From: Clostridiales bacterium UBA7568
GTDB taxonomy: Bacteria > Bacillota > Clostridia > Oscillospirales > CAG-272
Length of the DNA stretch: 9,233 nt
Direction: 5' to 3'
NCBI GenBank assembly: GCA_002479075.1
Contig: DLLG01000004.1
Span: 72,060-81,292, forward strand
A model generated the notes under the pieces. That model saw nothing but the letters and a program-made list of their open reading frames with translations. It was not told where the DNA came from and searched no databases. Position 1 is the stretch's first letter. Each line of letters opens with the position of its first letter. Positions 1-5,258 of this stretch are shown piece by piece. The position numbers and the translations under genes were made by a program.

Positions 1-20
1 TCTTCTCGAAGAAAAGAAGG

Positions 21-49
21 TTGAAAAAAGGGGAGAGTTGTGATATGAT
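21..49 (+). promoter_or_regulatory. sigma-A promoter for manA
   Basis: A -35 box TTGAAA (21-26) and a -10 box TATGAT (44-49) are separated by exactly 17 bp, and TG at 41-42 gives an extended -10. It lies about 37 bp before the manA start and points at it. Nothing else in the first 76 bases looks coding; the short palindrome-like run at 1-12 may be the tail of an upstream terminator cut by the window edge. Confidence 0.7.
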
Positions 50-85
50 GCTTATGAAGAGCAATCAGTCGGAGGAGTGAAAGAA

Positions 86-1012
86 ATGATGTTTGAACTG
101 AAGCCTGTAACAAAGCATATAATCTGGGGCGGGGAGCGGCTTTCCCGCGAATACGGAATGGGCGAAGCGGGAGAAAAAATCGCGGAGGCTTGGGAGCTGA
201 CGTGCCGTCCCGACGGAGATAATACGATAATCGGCGGGGAATATGACGGGAAATTGCTTTCGGAATTTGTCCGCGAAAATCCGTCGGCTCTCGGAAAGAA
301 TTACAAGGGCGACCGTTTCCCTCTGCTTATAAAGCTGATAGACGCGGAGGCGGATCTTTCGATCCAGGTTCATCCGGACGACGAATATGCCGCAGAGCAT
401 ACGGATGATATGGGCAAAACGGAAATGTGGTATATAGTTGACGCTGCGCCCGGCGCAAAACTCATATACGGAATGAAAAGAAAATACACAAGGGAAGAGC
501 TGAAAAAAGCCATAGCGGAGGGCACGCTTGAAAGCCTTATGAACTATGTTGAGGTCAAGGCGGGGGAGACGTATTTTATCCCATCGGGACTTGTTCACGC
601 TATCGGCGCGGGAATTTTCATTGCCGAGATACAGCAGAATTCAAATATTACATACCGTGTTTACGACTACAATCGCCGCCAGCCGGACGGTTCGCTCCGC
701 CAGCTTCATATCGAGCCGGCGCTTGACGTTATCGAGCGGTTTGACCCGTCTGCCGTAAAGGCAGAGCACGAAGGCGATGTTATCGCGTCCTGTAAATATT
801 TTTCCGTCCGCGCAAAGAAGGTTGCGGGCGAGACTGAGGTTTTTGCTGGCAATGAGAGCTTTCTTCATCTTCTCATAGCCGACGGAGCCTGCGAGATTTC
901 CTGCGGCGATGAGAAAATAAGCGCGAAAAAAGGCGGTAGCATTTTTGTTGCCGCCGCCTCGGGAAGAGTTACCCTTTCGGGAAACGCAACCGTTCTGGTT
1001 TCTTCTATATGA
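86..1012 (+). CDS. manA: mannose-6-phosphate isomerase, class I
   Basis: Interconverts mannose 6-phosphate and fructose 6-phosphate in the cytoplasm, linking mannose use to glycolysis and supplying the precursor of GDP-mannose glycans. Numbering from the chosen start, the zinc-site motif QVHPDD is at 94-99, GKTEMWY at 110-116 and PSGLVHAIG at 166-174. The likely metal ligands are Gln94, His96, Glu113 and His171, with Arg191 in the segment ITYRVYDYNR as the expected catalytic arginine; these roles are inferred from the family. The product of 308 residues matches the short Bacillus-type form. A GTG at 77 is in frame but directly abuts the GGAGGA site (71-76), so ATG at 86, 9 nt after it, is the better start; the ATG at 89 is also possible. 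The last 8 bases overlap the convergent methyltransferase gene. No terminator follows. Confidence 0.95.
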   Translation: MMFELKPVTKHIIWGGERLSREYGMGEAGEKIAEAWELTCRPDGDNTIIGGEYDGKLLSEFVRENPSALGKNYKGDRFPLLIKLIDAEADLSIQVHPDDEYAAEHTDDMGKTEMWYIVDAAPGAKLIYGMKRKYTREELKKAIAEGTLESLMNYVEVKAGETYFIPSGLVHAIGAGIFIAEIQQNSNITYRVYDYNRRQPDGSLRQLHIEPALDVIERFDPSAVKAEHEGDVIASCKYFSVRAKKVAGETEVFAGNESFLHLLIADGACEISCGDEKISAKKGGSIFVAAASGRVTLSGNATVLVSSI

Positions 1013-2096
1013 GCTTTTTTGAAGCGAAAAGGTTTATGTCCCAGGCGGGAAAGCCCTTCAGACGTCGCAGATAAAGCGCCCTTTCGGGAAGAATTTTATG
1101 CGTAAGTGAGATGAGGGAAAAAATATCTTCGCTTCTGTGATACAGTGACACCGCAAGCTCGGTGTCATTGTTTTTTATAAGGGAAAGCGAGCCGAGTAGA
1201 GCCTTCCGCTCTGCTCCCTCAACATCATATTTTATCAGTAATTTTTCGCCGGAAAAATTGCAGGCTTCATCGGGGGAAACGCAGTCAACCGTGCGGCTTT
1301 TCGCTCCGGAAAGCGAGCCGTCCGATGAAATGTGCGTCCCTCTGCCGCCGCCGTCGGCGATGACGAGCGACTCGGTCTTGTCCCAGGCGCAAGCGTTTAC
1401 AAGGGAGAATTCTGTGTTTTCTGTCACGGAGCAAAAGCTTTTCAGCTTTTCAAACGGCTTTTTTGCCGGCTCGAAGGCGCAGACCTTTTTTATCGACGGA
1501 CAGAGAGATATTGCCTTTTTGACGGTGTCGCCCGTGTATGCGCCGAGATCGATATATGCGCCGTAGCCGCCCGAAAGGAGAGGGAAGGTTGAAACTTCAT
1601 CGCAGGAGCACTCCCAAAGATATTCGGGCTTGCCGGAAAGACGGAACTTTATGATACCGTCGTAAATCTTTTTTGATTCCTCATCCGCCAGAAGTCGGCG
1701 CGCGGAATTTATCTCCGGAAGGTGATTTTCATAAAAATCTGCGTCGAAAAGCTCGCCCCCGCATACGGGGACGTCCGCGATGAACAGGCGATAACGGCGG
1801 GCGATGTTCTTTACATTTTCGATCACTTCGTCGCGCGACGAGCCGAACGCAACGATGACCGTAAAATCGCCGAATTCCTCTTCAGCCTCGGAGAGGGACA
1901 TAACGTGCTCGCCGCGGAAATATCTGTCGCGGACAAAGCCGTCCGAGGCGAAAAATCCGCTTGCCCGCAGTCCTTTTTTCTCCATAACGGAGAGGATTTT
2001 GTCCGCTCCGTCGCCCGTGCCGTAGAGAAGAATGGGCGAGGAGGTGTCTGCGAGAACCGACCAGAGCTCTTCTTCTCCGAAAACGGTTCTTGTCAT
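1005..2096 (-). CDS. FkbM-family SAM-dependent methyltransferase with N-terminal Rossmann-like region
   Basis: Predicted to transfer a methyl group from S-adenosylmethionine to an oxygen, probably on a sugar or other small molecule; the substrate is unknown. The catalytic half shows the SAM-binding motif YIDLGAYTGDTV (181-192), the FEP acidic motif after strand 2 (208-210), KYDVEGAE (289-296) and SLYHRSED (317-324), an arrangement typical of FkbM enzymes. The first 110 or so residues form a separate part with a GTGDGA turn (26-31) after a hydrophobic strand, resembling the nucleotide-binding fold found at the N-terminus of some sugar-modifying enzymes. There is no signal peptide or membrane segment, so it should be cytoplasmic. 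Its ATG overlaps the stop of the upstream SGNH hydrolase gene (ATGA), and only a weak GGAG lies 10 nt upstream, so translation is probably coupled. It ends in TAG inside the 3' end of manA. Confidence 0.87.
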   Translation of the reverse strand: MTRTVFGEEELWSVLADTSSPILLYGTGDGADKILSVMEKKGLRASGFFASDGFVRDRYFRGEHVMSLSEAEEEFGDFTVIVAFGSSRDEVIENVKNIARRYRLFIADVPVCGGELFDADFYENHLPEINSARRLLADEESKKIYDGIIKFRLSGKPEYLWECSCDEVSTFPLLSGGYGAYIDLGAYTGDTVKKAISLCPSIKKVCAFEPAKKPFEKLKSFCSVTENTEFSLVNACAWDKTESLVIADGGGRGTHISSDGSLSGAKSRTVDCVSPDEACNFSGEKLLIKYDVEGAERKALLGSLSLIKNNDTELAVSLYHRSEDIFSLISLTHKILPERALYLRRLKGFPAWDINLFASKKLI

Positions 2097-2746
2097 CTGT
2101 CAATAACTCCGCGGAAGACGGGGTGCTCGAAGATCGTTCTTGCGATGAGCGAAACGCCGATTGCCTTCGGATGAACGCGGTCGCTTGAAAGAATATATGA
2201 GCTTGCCCTTGAGATCCATTTATCGATCGCAGACTGAACGTCTATATAGCCGACGGAATATTTTTCCGCGAGCTTTTTATAAAGCGCGTTTATCTCATCG
2301 ACGTGATAGCGCATAAATTCATTTTTGTCAAGATCCATAAAGAACGGCGAAAGAATTATCGGCTCTGCGCCCTTTTCGCGGGCTTTTAAGATCATTTTCT
2401 CCATATTTGCGGCGGTTTCCTCTGAGGAAATATGAATCTCTGTGTTTACGGGGAGCTCCGCAATTCGCCAGGCGTCGTTTACGCCGATCATTATGAAAAG
2501 ATAATCGGGGTTGTACGCAAGGACTTCGTCATCAAAGCGGGCAAGGAGCTGACGGCTCGTATCGCCCGAGGTTGCGGAGTTCATAAAGCGGATTTTGCAG
2601 TCCGGCTTTTCAGCCCAGGTCATACAGAAGAGATTGCCGACGTAGCTGTTGCCGAGCGTGCCGACTCCGTCGCCGACGGGGCGCGCCCTCTGGCAATCTG
2701 TAATGCTGTCGCCCGTGAACATAACGCGGATAACCTGTTTTTCCAT
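2093..2746 (-). CDS. SGNH/GDSL-family hydrolase
   Basis: A small esterase/lipase-fold hydrolase of 217 residues, likely acting on an ester such as an O-acetyl group. All family blocks are present: GDSITD at 12-17 with nucleophile Ser14, Gly61 in SGDTSR as oxyanion residue, GVND at 88-91 with Asn90, and DRVHP at 189-193 giving the Asp189-x-x-His192 pair. There is no signal peptide, so it probably works in the cytoplasm. The start is set by GAGAGG about 9 nt upstream (within 2755-2760), and a strong minus-strand promoter lies at 2784-2812. It is the first gene of a two-gene operon; its stop overlaps the start of the FkbM methyltransferase by 4 nt, which suggests that the two enzymes act on the same or linked substrates. 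The exact substrate cannot be read from the sequence. Confidence 0.9.
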   Translation of the reverse strand: MEKQVIRVMFTGDSITDCQRARPVGDGVGTLGNSYVGNLFCMTWAEKPDCKIRFMNSATSGDTSRQLLARFDDEVLAYNPDYLFIMIGVNDAWRIAELPVNTEIHISSEETAANMEKMILKAREKGAEPIILSPFFMDLDKNEFMRYHVDEINALYKKLAEKYSVGYIDVQSAIDKWISRASSYILSSDRVHPKAIGVSLIARTIFEHPVFRGVIDR

Positions 2747-2783
2747 AGAAAATAACCTCTCTTTTATGCTTTGTTACGGGCTA

Positions 2784-2812
2784 ATTATAGCCGAAAAACG
2801 ATTTTATGTAAA
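2784..2812 (-). promoter_or_regulatory. sigma-A promoter for the SGNH hydrolase/FkbM operon
   Basis: Read on the minus strand, TTTACA (2812-2807) and a perfect TATAAT (2789-2784) are 17 bp apart. The start codon is about 38 bp downstream. One mismatch from consensus overall, so probably a strong constitutive promoter. Confidence 0.8.
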
Positions 2813-2839
2813 GAGTTTTTAACAATTTTGCGGTTTATA

Positions 2840-2869
2840 TTTACAATCGGGTGCGGATGATGTTATAAT
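2840..2869 (+). promoter_or_regulatory. extended -10 promoter for the DivIVA-like gene
   Basis: TTTACA (2840-2845) and TATAAT (2864-2869) are 18 bp apart, with TG at 2861-2862 forming the extended -10. The start codon is at 2901 after GGAGG (2891-2895). It is back to back with the minus-strand promoter at 2784-2812; the two -35 boxes are only 27 bp apart. Confidence 0.8.
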
Positions 2870-2900
2870 AAGACGAAAAACAGCTTTTGCGGAGGTTTTT

Positions 2901-3716
2901 ATGAGCGACGGGAAAATGGTCAAATTCAGAGGCGCAATGGGCGGCTACTCAAAGAAGGACGTAAACAGATATATCGAGCAGATAAGCCTTGATTTTGCGC
3001 GCAGAGAGGAAGAGCTGAAGGGCGACATCGAAAGCGAAAAACGCAAGGTCTCGGAGGCGAAAAGCCGCATAGACGAGCTTACTCATATGCTTGACGAGCT
3101 TGCCTGCGAGGCGTATTCCTCCGAAAACGCCGCCTCCCTCGCAAATGACGGGAAAGTTGCCGCAGAGGAGCACGGAAAAGAGCTTTCGCAGATGCTTGAT
3201 GAGCTTGCCTGCCGTCTTTATGCCGCAGAAAAGCGCGAAGAGGAGCTGAAAGCCGCACTTGCTGGAATGGCAGACCGCATTGCCGGGTACGAAAGCCGCG
3301 AGAGCGGGGAAGAGCTTTCCGAGGAGGTTGCGGAAAAAATCCGCAGCAAAACGGAGGAGTTGCTTCGTCACGCAGGAGAAGAGGCGGGAAGAATAATCTC
3401 GGCGGCGGAAGAGAAAGCCGCGGAGATGGTTTCCGTTGCGGGCGAAAAGGCGGAAACGCTTATAAACGAGGCAAAAGTCCGCGCGGGAGCGGAGGAAGGC
3501 AAGATAAAGAAAATGTACAGCTCGGCGGCAGAGGACTATTGCGAGCAGATAAGAAAGCTGACCGCTGAAATGACAGCGACGGCTGACAAGTCGCGCGAAA
3601 AAACAGAGAAAAAAACGCCTCAAAGCGAAAAGCCGACAACAATTGATGACAAAATTGATTCATTTTTTCGCACGCTGTTTTCGCAGATAAGCCCGAAAAA
3701 CAAGGGCAAAAGCTGA
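2901..3716 (+). CDS. DivIVA-domain coiled-coil protein
   Basis: Probably a cytoplasmic scaffold of the DivIVA/GpsB type, which binds curved or septal membrane and organises cell division or wall growth. The N-terminus carries the DivIVA-like segment GGYSKKDVNRYIEQI (14-28). From about residue 30 to 225 the protein is almost continuous charged coiled coil rich in Glu, Lys and Ala, and the tail (226-271) is polar, with a short hydrophobic patch DSFFRTLFSQI (253-263). The segment MLDELAC occurs twice, at 63-69 and 98-104, exactly 35 residues (five heptads) apart, each followed two residues later by Tyr. There is no signal peptide or transmembrane helix. It has its own promoter and an SD GGAGG 5 nt before the ATG. 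No clear terminator follows, so some read-through into smpB is possible. The DivIVA assignment rests on the short N-terminal motif and the overall architecture. Confidence 0.75.
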   Translation: MSDGKMVKFRGAMGGYSKKDVNRYIEQISLDFARREEELKGDIESEKRKVSEAKSRIDELTHMLDELACEAYSSENAASLANDGKVAAEEHGKELSQMLDELACRLYAAEKREEELKAALAGMADRIAGYESRESGEELSEEVAEKIRSKTEELLRHAGEEAGRIISAAEEKAAEMVSVAGEKAETLINEAKVRAGAEEGKIKKMYSSAAEDYCEQIRKLTAEMTATADKSREKTEKKTPQSEKPTTIDDKIDSFFRTLFSQISPKNKGKS

Positions 3717-3749
3717 AAAAAACGGCAAAAAACGTCGATTGGTTTGCGC

Positions 3750-3778
3750 TTGACAAGCCTTCTTCGATGTGATAAAAT
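3750..3778 (+). promoter_or_regulatory. sigma-A promoter for smpB
   Basis: A perfect -35 TTGACA (3750-3755) and a -10 TAAAAT (3773-3778) are 17 bp apart. The smpB start at 3810 follows the SD AGGAAAGGAG (3792-3801). It should give smpB its own transcription and may also feed ssrA just downstream. Confidence 0.8.
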
Positions 3779-3809
3779 ATGAAGCACAAAAAGGAAAGGA
3801 GAAAATGTT

Positions 3810-4280
3810 ATGGCAGGCGAAAATTATGCTCATAAAATAATAGCGCAGAACAAAAAAGCTCGCCACGACTATTTTGTCCTTGACAGTTGCGAGGCGGGGA
3901 TTGAGCTTCTCGGTACGGAGGTAAAGAGCCTGCGGCTGGGCGCCGTCAATCTCAAGGATTCGTATTGCTATATTGAAAAGGGTGAGCTTTTTATGACGGG
4001 CGTCCATATCAGCCCGTATGAAAAGGGAAATATTTTCAATCGTGATCCTATGCGAGACAGAAAGCTGCTGATGCATAAGAAGGAGATCATCCGGTTGCTT
4101 GCGAAGATCGGTCAGGAAGGGCTGACGCTCGTTCCGCTCTCGCTTTACTTTTCCGGAAGGAACGTAAAGGCGGAGATCGGGCTTTGCAAGGGCAAAAAGC
4201 TTTATGACAAGCGTGAAACCGAAGCCAAAAAGGCGGAGGCGCGCTACGTTGACCGCTTTGAGCGGCAAAGAACAAAATAA
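3810..4280 (+). CDS. smpB: SsrA-binding protein SmpB
   Basis: Binds the tRNA-like part of tmRNA and carries it into the A site of stalled ribosomes, starting trans-translation. The 156-residue product has the family length and features: the N-terminal IAQNKKARHDYFVLD (11-25), the core GIELLGTEVKSLRLG (30-44) and SYCYI (51-55), VHISPY (65-70), the basic KAEIGLCKGKKLYDKRE segment (120-136), and a positively charged C-terminal tail (137-156) that in known SmpB enters the mRNA channel as a helix. The start is well supported by SD AGGAAAGGAG 8 nt upstream. An ATG at 3805 is out of frame. The tmRNA gene begins only 4 nt after the stop, a gene order widely seen for this pair. Confidence 0.97.
   Translation: MAGENYAHKIIAQNKKARHDYFVLDSCEAGIELLGTEVKSLRLGAVNLKDSYCYIEKGELFMTGVHISPYEKGNIFNRDPMRDRKLLMHKKEIIRLLAKIGQEGLTLVPLSLYFSGRNVKAEIGLCKGKKLYDKRETEAKKAEARYVDRFERQRTK
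4249..4278 (+). promoter_or_regulatory. possible ssrA promoter inside the smpB 3' end
   Basis: TTGACC (4249-4254) and CAAAAT (4273-4278) are 18 bp apart and would start transcription close to the mature tmRNA 5' end at 4285. The -10 is poor. CCGCT-TTG-AGCGG (4253-4265) forms a small hairpin within it. The tmRNA may instead be cut from an smpB-ssrA transcript made from 3750-3778. Confidence 0.35.
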
Positions 4281-4284
4281 TCAA

Positions 4285-4637
4285 GGGCCCGTAAAGGTTT
4301 CGACGGGGAATATGAAACGGGGTAAGCGAGCGGAGCCGCACAAGCTCCCAAAAACTGTGCAACCTAAAATTAAACGCTAACAATAATAAATTAGCTCTCG
4401 CTGCCTAAGGGCGCGGGTGTCCTGCCGATGAGTATCGCGGCTTCGGTTTGGGCATAACACAGCGATGAACGTGAACGGCTTTTTAGCTTTTGACGCCGTC
4501 ACGCATTAAAAAGCTACCGATGCGCAAAGCCTGTTTGCCGGCGTTGCGGGGAGGGAATTTCAAAAGACAGAATGCGCTCGGAGAAAGCCCCGCGGATCGT
4601 TTTTCGGACAGGAGTTCGATTCTCCTCGGGTCCACCA
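4285..4637 (+). ncRNA. ssrA: transfer-messenger RNA (tmRNA), one-piece
   Basis: Rescues stalled ribosomes: charged with alanine, it acts first as tRNA and then as mRNA for a degradation tag. The 5' end GGGCCCG (4285-4291) pairs with CGGGTCC (4627-4633) as the acceptor stem, with one G-U pair, then A and an encoded CCA at 4635-4637. The T arm is AGGAG-TTCGATT-CTCCT (4610-4626). The conserved 5' segment GTTTCGACGGGG (4297-4308) follows the acceptor. The tag reading frame is at 4376-4408, and the GC-rich region 4409-4560 should contain the later pseudoknots. The length of 353 nt is normal for one-piece tmRNA. It sits directly after smpB and is followed by a terminator. The precise 5' end is assigned from acceptor-stem pairing. 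Confidence 0.96.
4376..4408 (+). other. tmRNA proteolysis-tag reading frame
   Basis: The codons from GCT at 4376 to TAA at 4406-4408 read ANNNKLALAA. The small hydrophobic ending ALAA is the kind of C-terminus that ClpXP-type proteases recognise, and resumption on an Ala codon is standard. No other frame of this part of the molecule gives an Ala-starting short peptide with such an ending. Confidence 0.9.
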
Positions 4638-4638
4638 A

Positions 4639-4673
4639 AAAGAAAAAGTCGCCATAGGGCGGCTTTTCTTTTT
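4639..4673 (+). terminator. intrinsic terminator of ssrA
   Basis: The stem GTCGCC (4648-4653) pairs with GGCGGC (4658-4663) around the loop ATAG and is followed by TTTTCTTTTT (4664-4673). The A-rich run before the stem extends the pairing, so it may also work in the reverse direction. Confidence 0.85.
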
Positions 4674-4684
4674 GCAATCATAAA

Positions 4685-4837
4685 GGAGAATCGAAGGGAG
4701 CGGTAGTGAATGAGGCGCCGGTGTAGCGGAGCGGCACGAGGGCAATGAATGACAGCCTTGGACGGCTGTCAGAGCCGCGATGACCGAGCCGCAGCGAGAA
4801 CCGTCAGAGCCGCTTGACATTAAGGCGTCGATTCTCC
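4685..4837. repeat. GC-rich imperfect palindromic element
   Basis: This occupies most of the 216-bp gene-free stretch between the tmRNA terminator and the XRE gene. The outer ends are a perfect 10-bp inverted repeat, GGAGAATCGA (4685-4694) and TCGATTCTCC (4828-4837). At the centre is an 8-bp hairpin, TGACAGCC (4750-4757) with GGCTGTCA (4764-4771). The 11-mer GTCAGAGCCGC occurs twice (4768-4778 and 4803-4813), and GAGCCGC once more at 4786-4792. No reading frame with an SD is seen. It could be a small non-autonomous (MITE-like) repeat, an attachment-site remnant or a structured RNA; copy number cannot be judged here. Confidence 0.5.
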
Positions 4838-4889
4838 CTGAAAGGTGAAGACTGTGCCGTTATGTTACGTCCGGCAACAAGTATATGCG

Positions 4890-5126
4890 TCAAAAAAGCT
4901 CTTCCATTTTAACGTCAAGTGCTTTTGCAATTATAAAAACCTCTTTATCGGTTGCATTACGAACTTGTCCTTCAAGTTTCGAATAGCTTGTAGGGTTTAT
5001 GTCACATCCGAGAAGCTGCATCTTTGCAATAAAATCCTTTTGTGAAATGCCTCTGGATTTTCTGATCGCTTCAACATTTTTGCCAATTAAGTTTGCATTT
5101 CCGTATTTTTGTTTTCTCGTTTTCAT
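4890..5126 (-). CDS. small XRE/Cro-type HTH transcriptional regulator
   Basis: A single-domain DNA-binding protein of 78 residues, predicted to be a dimeric repressor. The HTH_3 fold runs from about residue 13 to 78: NVEAIRKSRGISQKDFI (17-33) supplies helices 1 and 2, INPTSYSKLEG (43-53) the recognition region, and KEVFIIAKALDVKMEELF (61-78) the closing helices. The N-terminal MKTRKQKYGN is basic. A TTG at 5183 would add 19 residues but lies within the promoter/operator region, so ATG at 5124-5126 with AAGGG about 8 nt upstream is preferred. It is transcribed divergently from the unknown gene at 5259, and the space between holds two dyads that are its likely binding sites, suggesting autoregulation together with control of the neighbour. 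Stop TGA at 4890-4892. Base composition here is AT-richer than in the flanking housekeeping genes. Confidence 0.85.
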   Translation of the reverse strand: MKTRKQKYGNANLIGKNVEAIRKSRGISQKDFIAKMQLLGCDINPTSYSKLEGQVRNATDKEVFIIAKALDVKMEELF

Positions 5127-5157
5127 AAGATTGACCCTTATTTTTCTCTTTTTTTCA

Positions 5158-5163
5158 ATTATA
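5158..5163 (-). promoter_or_regulatory. candidate -10 box for the XRE gene
   Basis: On the minus strand a perfect TATAAT (5163-5158) lies about 30 bp before the ATG at 5126. No good -35 sits at normal spacing: TTGTCA is 14 bp away and TTTTGT 16 bp away. A weak, possibly regulated promoter is inferred; operator 1 (5184-5200) is adjacent to its -35 region. Confidence 0.45.
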
Positions 5164-5176
5164 TTGCAAAAATCTA

Positions 5177-5205
5177 TTGACAAAATTCCAAAACGGAATT
5201 ACAAT
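5177..5205 (+). promoter_or_regulatory. sigma-A promoter for the 235-residue unknown gene
   Basis: TTGACA (5177-5182) and TACAAT (5200-5205) are 17 bp apart, a near-consensus promoter. Operator 1 fills its spacer and operator 2 begins 6 bp after the -10, a layout in which a bound protein should block RNA polymerase. Confidence 0.75.
5184..5200. promoter_or_regulatory. operator 1, dyad AATTCC-N5-GGAATT
   Basis: AATTCC (5184-5189), AAAAC (5190-5194) and GGAATT (5195-5200) form a perfect 6-bp dyad with a 5-bp centre, lying between the -35 and -10 boxes of the plus-strand promoter. It is repeated at 5212-5227. The divergent XRE protein is the obvious binder, by inference. Confidence 0.7.
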
Positions 5206-5211
5206 ATTTAT

Positions 5212-5227
5212 AATTCCAAAACGGAAT
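5212..5227. promoter_or_regulatory. operator 2, second copy of the dyad
   Basis: The 16 bases AATTCCAAAACGGAAT repeat operator 1 exactly, in the same orientation, 28 bp further on; only the last base of the outer arm differs. It covers the expected transcription start of the plus-strand gene. Confidence 0.7.
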
Positions 5228-5258
5228 AATAAATATCTTTACTACGGAGGATTTGGAT

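Noticed and set aside
1722..2174. Plus-strand frame inside the methyltransferase/hydrolase operon
   Set aside because: Antisense to two well-supported genes with motifs in the other strand, and no RBS.
2949..3623. Minus-strand 224-residue frame opposite the DivIVA-like gene
   Set aside because: Cys/Phe/Arg-rich translation typical of the antisense of Glu/Lys/Ala coiled coils; no promoter or RBS.
4616..4837. Complete att direct repeat made by integration into ssrA
   Set aside because: Only 10 bases (TCGATTCTCC) recur, the CCA end does not, and no integrase is present; such T-arm words are common.
5127..5183. Longer XRE protein starting at TTG 5183
   Set aside because: The extra 19 residues would overlap the TATAAT at 5158-5163 and the operator edge, and lie outside the HTH fold; ATG 5126 has an SD.
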